Notes under the pieces: generated by a model
Databases searched by the model: none
Told to the model about the DNA's origin: nothing
The model's input: only the letters and a program-made list of their open reading frames with translations
Source: CAZILN01 sp964540005
Lineage (GTDB): Bacteria; Bacteroidota; Bacteroidia; Bacteroidales; SM23-62
Direction of reading: 5' to 3'
NCBI GenBank assembly: GCA_964540005.1
Contig: CAZILN010000276.1
Span: 1-24,107, forward strand
Length of the DNA stretch: 24,107 nucleotides
Program-made: the position numbers and the translations under genes
Shown here: positions 1 through 8,041 of the stretch, piece after piece
Layout of the letters: every line of letters starts with the position of its first letter
Numbering within the stretch: position 1 is the stretch's first letter

Positions 1-734
1 GTTATTATTTTATCAAAAGAAAGGTGAACCGTATCCTTTGAAGGAACAATGATGTATGATCCTTTGTCATTGGCATAATCAATGTCCATGGCAATAAGCC
101 CGGCCTCAGAAAATGAATGGCAGTTGGCACAAACAGGGATATTGTCCAGAACCTTCTTAGGTTTTCCGCCTTCAATATGGCCTGTATACCATTCTATCTC
201 ATCTACATGATAGATTGCATACCCGAATGGAAGAGGCACAGCCCTGTAGAATATTGAAGCCCCCACCGAATCAGTTGAAAATGAAAATGAAATACTGCCC
301 GATGACCAGTCATAGCGAAAGCCGGTCCTGTGCTCTCCAATAATCGTAAAGAGAACGGGGCTGGTTGCTGATTCGGCCTTGATATTCTGCCAGATCGCAG
401 AATCGGGTCTCCACACTGCCGATTCCGTGGTTTCACGATACAACTCTTCTCCATTTTGAGTCGTGAGACGGATATGCCATTTTGCCACTGAATCCAGGGA
501 ATCATTCCAATGGAATTGAGGGGATGGAAATTCGGGGGGGAAAATGGCACCTTCTCCGGGATACTCAATAGTCAGACCTGACAGCGGGAATTGACCTTTG
601 TAAACGGCTTCGAACTTATCGTCAACTTTCTCGTTTCTGCAAGCGCATGTAAATAAAAATATGAGTGCAATGATCCATGAACCTGTTAAATGATAGTAAG
701 TCTGAAAGCCCTGGGTTGAAGTTTTTTTTGGCAT
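1..734 (-). CDS. CxxCH haem-motif lipoprotein-like protein (partial, 3' end outside window)
   Basis: Reading the minus strand from the ATG at 732-734 gives an uninterrupted frame of 244 codons to the window edge, so the C-terminus is missing. The N-terminus has a hydrophobic stretch (about residues 18-29) ending in the cysteine-containing string LFTCAC, which suggests export and probably lipidation, although the lipobox is not canonical. A CANCH motif lies at about residues 202-206, followed by an acidic DIDYANDKGSY segment. CxxCH is the covalent haem c attachment motif. The context resembles Bacteroidota proteins in which such a motif precedes a TolB/PD40-like propeller; that downstream part would lie beyond the window. 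Family assignment is from memory of the motif context and remains an inference. The function is unknown; a periplasmic redox or sensing role is possible. Confidence 0.7.
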   Translation of the reverse strand, partial: MPKKTSTQGFQTYYHLTGSWIIALIFLFTCACRNEKVDDKFEAVYKGQFPLSGLTIEYPGEGAIFPPEFPSPQFHWNDSLDSVAKWHIRLTTQNGEELYRETTESAVWRPDSAIWQNIKAESATSPVLFTIIGEHRTGFRYDWSSGSISFSFSTDSVGASIFYRAVPLPFGYAIYHVDEIEWYTGHIEGGKPKKVLDNIPVCANCHSFSEAGLIAMDIDYANDKGSYIIVPSKDTVHLSFDKII

Positions 735-1099
735 GGACTATTTACATTTTACCTATAAAGCCGTCATATACAATCGTCTCCATCTGTGAGTATATTTGGT
801 GAGGAAAAAACAATCAATCAGTCTTTGATGAAAAATGAAATTGAGAATATATATGCATCTGAAATTGTAGCCTTCTTTGGAAATGTAGCCAAAACAAGAT
901 ACTTGCCATTATAAATTTAGAAAAAAATGGCTTATGTCAATCAAACATTTCCCCTTTTGTTTATAGAATTTATCTGCAGCAGATGATGATTAAAAGGAAA
1001 AACTATTAATGCAAAAAACCGGACATTATTTAAGTATAAGTTAAATCCGACACTGTATGATTTTAGTGTACGTCTACATTTTCATGGAGGGCTACGCAA
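735..1099. other. AT-rich intergenic stretch without a recognisable gene
   Basis: Between the haem-motif gene and the S-subunit-like fragment there are about 365 bases of AT-rich sequence. Only very short frames occur (for example a 28-codon frame beginning near 829 on the plus strand), and none resembles a known protein. I found no clear TTTG/TAnnTTTG promoter pair for the minus-strand gene that starts at 734. Confidence 0.6.
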
Positions 1100-1450
1100 T
1101 CATACCTGTACTTCAAACTCTTCTTCTAATTCATATTTGACTTTTCCCAATAGTGTCTTTCGTTCTGCTTTTTTATCGAATGAGCTTTTCACCAATTCTT
1201 CAAGTTCTATTCGGTCGTTTTCTGATAGTATTGGTATCTTTATTTTCAGAACATGAGCAGTGCGAAGGTGAGGGATAGTGGAGGCAATTACCGTTCTTTT
1301 GTTAGCTTGATAAATTCCAATTTCTGGAATAGTTAGGCATAAGAATATATAAGCGGCATTCAATTCCGCATCCTTCTTCTTTCTAAGGATTGAAAAGCCC
1401 GATGAAATGATGACTTTGTCAGATTCTGTTATCACTGATTCTTTCGACAT
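1100..1450 (-). pseudogene. C-terminal fragment resembling a type I restriction S subunit (HsdS)
   Basis: The frame encodes 116 residues. The pattern ASTIPHLRTAHVLKIKIPI, followed by a charged helix and a leucine/lysine-rich terminal helix (KTLLGKVKYELEEE), resembles the end of a target-recognition domain plus the spacer coiled coil of HsdS specificity subunits. Complete HsdS proteins are roughly 350-450 residues, so this would be only the last quarter. A TAG codon lies three codons upstream of the ATG in the same frame, and no R or M subunit is nearby. It therefore looks like a remnant left next to tRNA genes, although a small stand-alone protein cannot be excluded. The assignment rests on pattern resemblance only. 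Confidence 0.5.
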
Positions 1451-1488
1451 CTTTCGCTAAAAGTTCAACCCATGTTCAAACTTGGCAT

Positions 1489-1522
1489 AAAAAAAGAGGT
1501 TGGAAATAAATTCTAACCTCTT
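1489..1522 (-). terminator. Rho-independent terminator after tRNA-Pro
   Basis: On the minus strand, AAGAGGTT (1515-1522) and AACCTCTT (1494-1501) form a perfect 8-bp stem with a 13-base loop, followed by a run of T (complement of 1489-1493). It lies 13 bases past the 3' end of tRNA-Pro, so it probably ends that transcript. Confidence 0.8.
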
Positions 1523-1534
1523 GATTATCAGATG

Positions 1535-1609
1535 TCGGGGTGGAGTGATTCGAACACTCGACCCCCTGCTCCCAAAGCAGGTGCGCTAACCGGGCTGCGC
1601 TACACCCCG
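1535..1609 (-). tRNA. tRNA-Pro(TGG)
   Basis: The minus strand folds as a full tRNA of 75 bases. The acceptor stem pairs CGGGGTG with CACCCCG, the anticodon arm is CCTGC-TTTGGGA-GCAGG with anticodon TGG, and the T-loop is TTCGAAT. The discriminator base is A and no CCA is encoded, as expected for Bacteroidota. Confidence 0.95.
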
Positions 1610-1635
1610 AATGTTGTGTGTGCGTGTTGTGCAAG

Positions 1636-1697
1636 AAAAAGAGAGTGTGGGATCAGTGTGATGCGATTGCCGTAAAGCGATACGCGATCCCACACTC
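1636..1697 (-). terminator. Long hairpin terminator after the four-helix protein gene
   Basis: A 12-bp perfect inverted repeat, GAGTGTGGGATC (1643-1654) and GATCCCACACTC (1686-1697), flanks a 31-base loop. On the minus strand it lies 10 bases past the stop codon of the four-helix bundle gene and is followed by CTTTTTC, so it fits an intrinsic terminator for that gene. Confidence 0.65.
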
Positions 1698-1707
1698 TTG
1701 AGAGTCT

Positions 1708-2058
1708 TCACTGATTATAACTCCTGTACATTCCAAGCAGCATCTTCGATGCCTGTTCATATTTATCATACAACTCCTGGTATTTCTCCTGTGTAATCTG
1801 TCCCAGGTCAAATACCTGCTGCAATATAGCAACCGATTCGAATATAGCTCCTCTTGAAATGGTTAAAAAATGTTTTTTATCCGTATTTTCTATTCTGCCT
1901 GTTCCCTCCACCAGGCTAAGTATTGCACTCTGGCTTGCCGTCTTCCACTGTTCTTTTATATATGACTCGATGACCTTATCTTCACTTAACAAGCTATAGA
2001 CCATTTGGTTGAGATCTCTCAGAACCTTATATATATCGAGCCTTTCGAAGTCGAACAT
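1708..2058 (-). CDS. Four-helix bundle protein, S23/IVP family
   Basis: The product has 116 residues and is almost entirely helical. It opens with MFDFERLDIYKVLRDLNQMVYSL and has the central QSAILSLVEGTGR segment and a C-terminal pair of amphipathic helices, all hallmarks of the small four-helix bundle family first noted in intervening sequences of 23S rRNA genes. The length matches the family norm of about 115-125. Stand-alone copies are common in Bacteroidota genomes and their function is unknown. It lies between two tRNA genes on the same strand, with no rRNA sequence nearby, so it is not inside an rRNA insertion here. Confidence 0.88.
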   Translation of the reverse strand: MFDFERLDIYKVLRDLNQMVYSLLSEDKVIESYIKEQWKTASQSAILSLVEGTGRIENTDKKHFLTISRGAIFESVAILQQVFDLGQITQEKYQELYDKYEQASKMLLGMYRSYNQ

Positions 2059-2237
2059 TTGTTTTTCTTCCTGGTTCCAAAAACGGGATTGCTTCGCGAT
2101 CCCCGTCTGGGTGTTCCTGCAAAGTTTTTAAATCCCTGCGGGAAATTACTCTTTTTTCCAGCTGATCCTCATTCAAGCAAGCTTGATTCGGTTCAGCTAA
2201 AAAAAACAGTAGCTCATTTCATTCGCTTTAAAAACTA

Positions 2238-2327
<90 letters not shown>

Positions 2328-2506
2328 GAATGACTTTTTGCCTGTTTTTCAGGCAGCACAAAAGTAAAAAAAAAATAATACAGGATGTGCAAAAAATGAC
2401 AAAATAGAGCGTCCGATACAGGTTGACAATTATTAAAACTGTTTGGGAAAAAAATGTAATCTCCATTAAATTGTATAAATTTCCGTCAATAATATGACTA
2501 CCACTA

Positions 2507-3445
2507 ATGAAAAGAAGACAATTTATTGAAACCGTATCAAAAGCCGGGATATTAAGCGCTGTTGCTCCAGGAATTCCAGGTAATATTCATTTTCCCTCAT
2601 CTATTGAGGAACCACATTTCTGCATCTTCTCGAAACACCTGCAATGGCTGGATTACCATGAAATGGCTGTATTGGCCAAAGAGCTTGGATTTACAGGGAT
2701 TGATCTTACCGTAAGGCCCTCGGGACATGTCGAGCCTGAGAAGGCTGAACGGGATCTTCCCAGGGCAGTTGAGGCGGTCAGGGCGGTTGGACTGGAAGTC
2801 CCGATGATCACCACTAACATCCTTGATCCCGATGATCAGCTGTCCGAAAAAGTTCTCAGCACTGCCGGGAAGCTGGGGATAAAGACATACCGTACCGGAT
2901 GGTGGAGATATGGACAGGGCACAGCTGTTAAGGAGGTATTGAAAACGGGTAATGAGAAATTACGAAGGCTTCAGGATCTGAATGCAACATATAACATACG
3001 CGGAGGGTACCAGAACCACGCCGGAAGTTATGCAGGCTCATCCTTGTGGGACCTGATGATCCTCCTTGACGGGATAGATCCCCGCTGGATGGGCGTGCAA
3101 TTCGACATAAGGCATGCTATTGTTGAGGGCCCTGATTCCTGGCCCTTTGCCCTGGAGCAGCTTGCACCCTGGGTGAACAGCCTGGATATAAAGGATTTCA
3201 CCTGGCAACAGGAGGAGGATGGTGTAAAATTGATCAATGTACCCCTGGGTAAGGGTATTGTGAATTTTGACCTGTATTTCAATGAGATCAGGCGGCTGGG
3301 TATTGAGGCCGATTATTCCCTCCACCTCGAATATCCCCTGGGCGGAGCCGACCACGGAAACAGGGAAATAAGCATTACACCGGAAGATTTTAAAAAACAG
3401 GTTCTGCTGGATATAGATTTTTTCAAGGAATATACAGATATTTGA
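2507..3445 (+). CDS. Tat-exported sugar phosphate isomerase/epimerase-like TIM-barrel protein
   Basis: The 312-residue product starts with MKRRQFIETVSKAGI, a twin-arginine-like signal, followed by a small hydrophobic stretch. The body fits the xylose isomerase-like TIM barrel (AP endonuclease 2 fold). Candidate metal and active-site positions are H171 in QNHAG, D200 and H203 in FDIRHA, K229 in DIKDF and E275 in HLEYP. Family members isomerise or epimerise keto-sugars or inositol derivatives with a divalent metal; the exact substrate cannot be read from sequence. The gene ends 49 bases before the cupin start on the same strand, so the two are likely co-transcribed. The long AT-rich upstream region holds no convincing promoter by the Bacteroidota consensus. 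Confidence 0.88.
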   Translation: MKRRQFIETVSKAGILSAVAPGIPGNIHFPSSIEEPHFCIFSKHLQWLDYHEMAVLAKELGFTGIDLTVRPSGHVEPEKAERDLPRAVEAVRAVGLEVPMITTNILDPDDQLSEKVLSTAGKLGIKTYRTGWWRYGQGTAVKEVLKTGNEKLRRLQDLNATYNIRGGYQNHAGSYAGSSLWDLMILLDGIDPRWMGVQFDIRHAIVEGPDSWPFALEQLAPWVNSLDIKDFTWQQEEDGVKLINVPLGKGIVNFDLYFNEIRRLGIEADYSLHLEYPLGGADHGNREISITPEDFKKQVLLDIDFFKEYTDI

Positions 3446-3494
3446 ACCCTGTTTGTATCTGCATCAGCAATTAACCAGAATAATCAATATTGTT

Positions 3495-3842
3495 ATGAAA
3501 ATTATATCGCTAGACCAGGTGGAAAAAAATGAAGTGCATATGGAAGGAGCTGAAAGGGCCTGGAAACAGGTTCCCCTTTCGCGCGAGGACGGTGCCCCGG
3601 TATATTCCTACAGGGTATTCACCGTTGAAGCGGGTGGATATACGCCCTACCACCAGCATCCCTACGAGCACATGAACTACATCATAGAAGGTGAAGGTGC
3701 ATTAGTGAATGAAGCAGGGAAAGAAACACCGCTTAAGGCCGGTGATTTTGCGCTCGTCTATCCGGACGAGAAACACCAGTACCGCAACAAGGGAGACATA
3801 CCCTTTAAGATGATCTGCGGGGTGCCAAAGGAGTTTGAGTGA
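3495..3842 (+). CDS. Cupin-domain protein (intact parent copy A)
   Basis: I chose the ATG at 3495, giving 115 residues starting MKIISLDQVEK, over an upstream ATG at 3453 that would add an unlikely 14-residue leader. Cupin motif 1 is complete: H53 and H55 in YHQHP, E58, and G66/G68 after a hydrophobic strand. Motif 2, G83 to N98, contains P90 and the metal ligand H94. It is therefore a single-domain metal-binding cupin, without a signal peptide and presumably cytoplasmic. Such proteins are often sugar-related isomerases, dioxygenases or sensors; the role here is unknown. It follows the epimerase gene on the same strand. From M60 onward (3672-3842) the sequence is repeated four more times downstream (B to E), which makes this the only complete member of the repeat family in the window. 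Confidence 0.88.
   Translation: MKIISLDQVEKNEVHMEGAERAWKQVPLSREDGAPVYSYRVFTVEAGGYTPYHQHPYEHMNYIIEGEGALVNEAGKETPLKAGDFALVYPDEKHQYRNKGDIPFKMICGVPKEFE
3672..3842 (+). repeat. Reference unit of the cupin 3'-end repeat (copy A)
   Basis: These 171 bases run from the Met-60 codon of the intact cupin to its stop codon and recur at 6339-6508, 7848-8018, 10638-10808 and (internally deleted) 12121-12189, all on the plus strand. No copy shares sequence past the stop codon. The last 33 bases, starting ATGATCTGCGGGGTGCC, are the most constant part of all five copies. Confidence 0.95.
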
Positions 3843-3929
3843 GAGGAGGTATTATTCATCACCGTAGTGACCGATGGTAATTCGCCTTGACCATTTTCCA
3901 GATTGGTGAAAAATTTGCTATTATTGTGA

Positions 3930-6311
3930 ATGCCCCAACTGAAAATTCTGTTTCGCCGGCTTGGATGTGACTGGCTCCTAACCCTTTTTACCATCTCCGG
4001 GCTTGTGGCAGGCATCAGTACTTTCCTGATATTGTTCATCCATGTAATGAACGAGCGCCAGTTTGACAGGCATTTCCCGAAATATGAAAACATCTACCGC
4101 GTACTCTCTACACCGGCTCATATAGACCAGGCCCCATGGGCCAGGAGCCTGGGACTCATCCACCAAGCAGCCACTAACATACCCGGAATTGAACTGGCCA
4201 CACAGTTTACCCATTGTGACGGTGGCCGGATCAGGATCGGGGAGCGCACAATGGAGCAGGATCATATCATGTCGGTGGATGAAGCATTCATCCAGATGTT
4301 CGGTGTGGAAAGCAAGCTGGGGAATCTGAGGGATCTGGAAAAACCCAATACCGTTTTCATTTCCGAGGATTTTGCACAGAAGTATTTCGGAGACCAGGAT
4401 CCGGTGGGACAGCAGATCCATATCGAAGCCCTGCAGTATGTAAGGGACCTAGGGCCTTATGAAATAAGGGGAATTGCGAGAAATACGAATCCCAGGACAC
4501 ATTTCAGGTATGAACTTCTGATCTCTCAGAAAGGAGGGCTGCAGGAGCGCTATGAGAGCCTGGCTGGGCGCAAGATACATTGGACTTACAACTATTACAG
4601 ATTAAGCGAAGGAATGGATCCGGCCTTAGTCGCCGGGCAGCTAAAAGCCTTCTATGACAGAAGTAGCCTGAAACCTGCTCCTGGACCCCAGGAATACATT
4701 TTCAGGCTCTTCCCTTTGGAGGATATCCACCTCATGTCCGATTGCAGGTTTGAGCTCAGGGAAAGGACCAGCAGACTCAATGTCCCGCTTTTCATGCTTA
4801 TTTCTATCGTGATCTTGCTGGTGACCCTGCTCAATTTCACCAATCTCAGCATGGCCAAAATCCTGAAGCGTTCCAGGGAGTTCGGGTTGAAGAAGACCCT
4901 GGGTTCGGGAAATTCCAGGCTGGTAAGGCAGGTACTGGGAGAAGTATTCCTGGTGTGCAGTGTATCGATCATCATTTCCCTGACCCTGATTGAACTGTTC
5001 CGTCCAGCGCTGAATCGTATGTTCGCCATTGAGTTCGATATTTACTATCATGATTCCATGGTGCTTATCAGCTTGTTGCTTGTATTAGTGTCTTGCCTGG
5101 CACTGAGCGTATTGTTTGTCACAGGCTTTCTCCTCTCCAGGAACAGCACCATAGATATCCTGTCCGAGAAGGTTAATTTTTCCGGGAGCGTGATCATGCG
5201 GATCCTTTTGATGCTACAGGTGGCTATCATAATGATGTTGATTACAGGTACCCTTGTGGTCAACAAACAAGTTCACTTCATGCTTGACAAGCCCCTGGGA
5301 TTCAATGAAGAGCAGGTTGTTGTGCTTCATGTCAAAGACCTGTCAAAGGATCCCATGGTATTTGTCAGGGCGCTTGAAGCTCAAAACCCTGTGGCCTCGG
5401 TGGGAATGACTGCACAACATTTTGGGTATCCGGCTCAGGCCCTATACCTGGAAAATCTTGGACTGGAAGGCACAGCTGAGTTTGTTTTTGCCAATTATTC
5501 CTACCTGCAAACCATGGGTATTCATCTCCTTCACAACTGGATTCCTCCTAATGCGGATACCGTGCAGGGGATGGTTGTGAATGAGCACCTTTATAGGCGC
5601 CTGATGGAACGGCACGGGAGCATGGAGGCCCTGCAAACCTTTCAATCTACTCAGCCCCTGGAAGAGGGGCAACAACCAATTAATTTCGTGGGTGTGGCGG
5701 CAGATTTTAACTACAGCTCGGCCCACGAAACCGTTGGTGACTTTGCCTTCTGGCTGGATGAATCGGCCAACCGGGCACGTTTCACCCACATCCGGCTAAA
5801 GCCGGGCAATCTGCACGATGCCATGGAGACCATCAGGAACATCTGGGGGGAGCATTATCCCGAGCAGGAACTCAGCTATTTCTTCCTGGATGAGAAAATT
5901 GCCAGCCAGTATGCATCAGAAATATTGCTTCAGAAGGTTCTGCTTGCATTCTCCATAACCGGAATCATCATCTGCCTCCTGGGCATGGGCGCGATGGCCC
6001 TGTTCATTGCCCGGCAACGTACCAGGGAAATTGGTATCAGGAAGGTGAATGGTGCTGGCATCGCCTGGATTCTTGTTTTGCTCAGCAAGGATTTCGTAAA
6101 ATGGATTCTGCTGGCCTTTGTTCCGGCAATTCCGCTCATCTACTATGCTATGAGAAAGTGGCTTGAGAATTTTGCTTATCGAACTACCCTCAGTTGGTGG
6201 ATCTTCGCCCTAGCTGCAATTATTATCCTGGTCATCACCTTGTTCACAGTATCCCTCCAGTCTTATCGTAGCGCCTCCAGAAATCCGGTGGAGGCACTCA
6301 GGCATGATTAA
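3930..6311 (+). CDS. FtsX/MacB-like ABC transporter permease 1
   Basis: The 793-residue product has the layout of the large double-unit permeases common in Bacteroidota. There is one membrane span near residues 16-40, a long extracytoplasmic MacB-type core (about 45-280), spans near 286-306, 336-356, 377-400 and 424-445, a second periplasmic domain, and three C-terminal spans (about 670-780). The coupling-loop motif appears twice, as REFGLKKTLGS (316-326) and REIGIRKVNGA near the C-terminus. The N-terminus is less typical than that of permease 2. No ABC ATPase gene is in the window, so its partner is elsewhere. Relatives move lipids, peptides or drugs, or transmit mechanical signals in the envelope. 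It starts 87 bases after the intact cupin and ends 27 bases before cupin copy B. Confidence 0.88.
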   Translation: MPQLKILFRRLGCDWLLTLFTISGLVAGISTFLILFIHVMNERQFDRHFPKYENIYRVLSTPAHIDQAPWARSLGLIHQAATNIPGIELATQFTHCDGGRIRIGERTMEQDHIMSVDEAFIQMFGVESKLGNLRDLEKPNTVFISEDFAQKYFGDQDPVGQQIHIEALQYVRDLGPYEIRGIARNTNPRTHFRYELLISQKGGLQERYESLAGRKIHWTYNYYRLSEGMDPALVAGQLKAFYDRSSLKPAPGPQEYIFRLFPLEDIHLMSDCRFELRERTSRLNVPLFMLISIVILLVTLLNFTNLSMAKILKRSREFGLKKTLGSGNSRLVRQVLGEVFLVCSVSIIISLTLIELFRPALNRMFAIEFDIYYHDSMVLISLLLVLVSCLALSVLFVTGFLLSRNSTIDILSEKVNFSGSVIMRILLMLQVAIIMMLITGTLVVNKQVHFMLDKPLGFNEEQVVVLHVKDLSKDPMVFVRALEAQNPVASVGMTAQHFGYPAQALYLENLGLEGTAEFVFANYSYLQTMGIHLLHNWIPPNADTVQGMVVNEHLYRRLMERHGSMEALQTFQSTQPLEEGQQPINFVGVAADFNYSSAHETVGDFAFWLDESANRARFTHIRLKPGNLHDAMETIRNIWGEHYPEQELSYFFLDEKIASQYASEILLQKVLLAFSITGIIICLLGMGAMALFIARQRTREIGIRKVNGAGIAWILVLLSKDFVKWILLAFVPAIPLIYYAMRKWLENFAYRTTLSWWIFALAAIIILVITLFTVSLQSYRSASRNPVEALRHD

Positions 6312-6338
6312 ATATTACAGGGAAAATTTATGTTTAAT

Positions 6339-6508
6339 ATGAACTACATCATCGAAGATGGAGATGCTTTTTGAATGAAGCAGGGGAAGAAACACTGCTT
6401 AAGGCCGGTGATTTTGCACTGGTGGATCCCAGTGAAAAACACCAGTACCGGAATAAGGACGATAAGCCTTTTAAGATGATCTGCGGGGTGCCGAAGGAGT
6501 TTGAGTGA
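6339..6508 (+). pseudogene. Cupin 3' fragment, copy B (frameshifted)
   Basis: The copy aligns to the last 57 codons of the intact cupin, from ATGAACTACATCAT to the stop codon. It is 170 rather than 171 bases long: one base is lost in the stretch GATGCTTTTTGAATG, which breaks the reading frame after about nine codons. Many third codon positions differ from copy A, whereas the last 33 bases differ by a single base. It lacks the metal-binding first half of the cupin. Its stop codon lies 16 bases from the stop codon of the opposing ATPase 1 gene. Confidence 0.88.
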
Positions 6509-6524
6509 ATGAATTGAGACCAGG

Positions 6525-7727
6525 TTATTTAAATTCATGTAGGAATTCTTTTAAGGGGATGTGTTGAATTCCTTCGTAACTGGCACCAGAATAGTCATCC
6601 ATAGTAATTACATATTTGGGGAAATTATCTTTTATCGCCAGAAGGTTCCCAAATTCCCTTTCTTTTGTATGATCCTCAAGAATTCTTAAGGCAACCTGGA
6701 AATAGATTTTCTCGCCATTGCGTTCTGCAATGAAATCCACCTCCCGATTGTCTTGTTTTCCGATTAACAGGGAATACCCGATGGTCTTTAAGTGCAGATA
6801 AACGACATTTTCGATGATCTTACCCATGTCAAAAGGTGAAAACCCAGCGATAGCATTACGAATACCAATATCATTGAAATAGAATTTTTCCCCAACATCA
6901 AATACTTTTTTACCCTGAATGTCTGATCTTCTGACGCTTGAGATCAACATGGCAGTTTTCAGGTGATCAAGGTAGTTGAGAACTGCATTTATTGAAATAG
7001 GTATTTGTTGTGATTTTAGGAACTTCACAATATTCCTGGCTGATATCATATTTCCTGTTTCATTGGCCAGGTATCTGATAAGACGTACAAGAAAATCAAC
7101 ATTCCTCACCTGGAAGCGTGAGACTACATCCCGAAACAGAATGGATTGATTGATATTTTTAAGATAGTCAAATACAATATCATCATATAATTCCAGGTGA
7201 ATGAGGTAAGGGAGTCCCCCAAATCTAAGGTATTTATCAACGCTTTCACTGGAATGGGTAAGATTATGGAAATGAATGAATTCATTGTAATTAAGGGCAT
7301 GTACAGGGATTTCTATATATCTTCCCCCAAGATAAGTACCAATTTCGCCAGATAGTAAGTGAGCATTGCTTCCTGTACAGTAAATATCATAGCCCCCTTC
7401 CGCCAACAAGCTTCTTAAAGCTTTTTCAAATTCGGGGATCACCTGTACCTCATCTATCAATACAAAATTCAGTTGCCCTGTTTTAGACTTTGATTTCACA
7501 AAATCATATAGATGCTTTTGTTGTGTAATTGACTCGAATTCATTCAGTTCCAGATTGATGTAAATGATGTTTGCATTTGAGAACTGGTCTTTGATACAAT
7601 CAATAGTCTGAAACAACAGGTAACTTTTACCAACCCTTCGTTGTCCAATTAGTACCTTAATTATCTCTTTGCCTATGTATTTCTCAATACGTTTTCTATA
7701 TAGCTCCCGGGATATATAAGCTTGCAT
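6525..7727 (-). CDS. DUF4143-type AAA ATPase with PD-(D/E)XK-like C-terminus (ATPase 1)
   Basis: The 400-residue product has Walker A GQRRVGKS (28-35), Walker B FVLIDE (88-93), and a sensor-like CTGSNAHLL (117-125). A winged-helix-like middle region follows, then a C-terminal nuclease-fold domain with NREVDFIAE (327-335) and FQVA, where the usual lysine of PD-(D/E)XK is not evident. This is the ATPase family common in archaea and Bacteroidota (AAA_14 plus DUF4143). Its function is unknown; roles in defence, mobile elements or DNA handling have been proposed for relatives. The gene looks more AT-rich than the permeases. It has its own strong promoter and ends tail-to-tail 16 bases from cupin copy B. 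Confidence 0.9.
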   Translation of the reverse strand: MQAYISRELYRKRIEKYIGKEIIKVLIGQRRVGKSYLLFQTIDCIKDQFSNANIIYINLELNEFESITQQKHLYDFVKSKSKTGQLNFVLIDEVQVIPEFEKALRSLLAEGGYDIYCTGSNAHLLSGEIGTYLGGRYIEIPVHALNYNEFIHFHNLTHSSESVDKYLRFGGLPYLIHLELYDDIVFDYLKNINQSILFRDVVSRFQVRNVDFLVRLIRYLANETGNMISARNIVKFLKSQQIPISINAVLNYLDHLKTAMLISSVRRSDIQGKKVFDVGEKFYFNDIGIRNAIAGFSPFDMGKIIENVVYLHLKTIGYSLLIGKQDNREVDFIAERNGEKIYFQVALRILEDHTKEREFGNLLAIKDNFPKYVITMDDYSGASYEGIQHIPLKEFLHEFK

Positions 7728-7751
7728 ATTATTTTATATATGACAGATATA

Positions 7752-7783
7752 CAAATCTACATATAAATGTCATTTATAACAAA
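7752..7783 (-). promoter_or_regulatory. Bacteroidota-type promoter of ATPase 1
   Basis: On the minus strand, TTTG (7780-7783) and TAGATTTG (7752-7759) are separated by exactly 20 bases, matching the known Bacteroidota consensus (TTTG at -33, TAnnTTTG at -7). It lies 24 bases upstream of the ATG at 7727, so the leader would be very short. TGACA and TGTCA half-sites at 7741-7745 and 7768-7772 flank the -7 box. Confidence 0.7.
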
Positions 7784-7847
7784 CATAATGTAGTAATTTT
7801 ATCCATTTGTCACATATATGATTTTAAAATGTAAAGCTATAGTGCAC

Positions 7848-8018
7848 ATGAACTATGTGATCAAGGGAACCGGAGCACTGGTGAATGAAAAAGGGGAGGA
7901 GACTCTTTTAAAAGCCGGTGATTTTGCGCTCGTCTATCCGGACGAGAAACACCAGTACCGCAACAAGGGAGACATACCCTTTAAGATGATCTGCGGGGTG
8001 CCGAAGGAGTTTGAGTAA
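7848..8018 (+). pseudogene. Cupin 3' fragment, copy C (mosaic, frame open)
   Basis: The copy is exactly 171 bases long and its frame is intact from the conserved Met to a TAA stop. An ATG at 7818 could extend it to 66 residues by a non-homologous leader. It lacks the H53/H55/E58 metal ligands, so it cannot be a working cupin. Its first 66 bases differ from copy A at many positions. From 7914 onward about 89 bases are identical to A, and only two more differences follow before the end. This sharp change points to recombination or gene conversion with copy A. Its stop lies 23 bases from the stop of the opposing permease 2 gene. Confidence 0.9.
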
Positions 8019-8027
8019 AGCAAGCCA

Positions 8028-8039
8028 TGACAATTGTCA
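8028..8039. other. Perfect 12-bp palindrome between convergent ends
   Basis: TGACAATTGTCA lies between the stop of cupin copy C and the stop of permease 2. It is too short and lacks a T run to be a convincing terminator. It may be a protein-binding site or chance. Confidence 0.35.
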
Positions 8040-8041
8040 CG

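Noticed and set aside
203..568. A 121-codon minus-strand frame in the left end
   Set aside because: It overlaps, in another frame, the longer open frame that has a signal sequence and CxxCH motif; its own translation resembles nothing.
7818..8018. Copy C as a genuine small cupin gene of 66 residues
   Set aside because: The first half of the cupin barrel, with the metal-binding histidines and glutamate, is missing and the leader is unrelated sequence.
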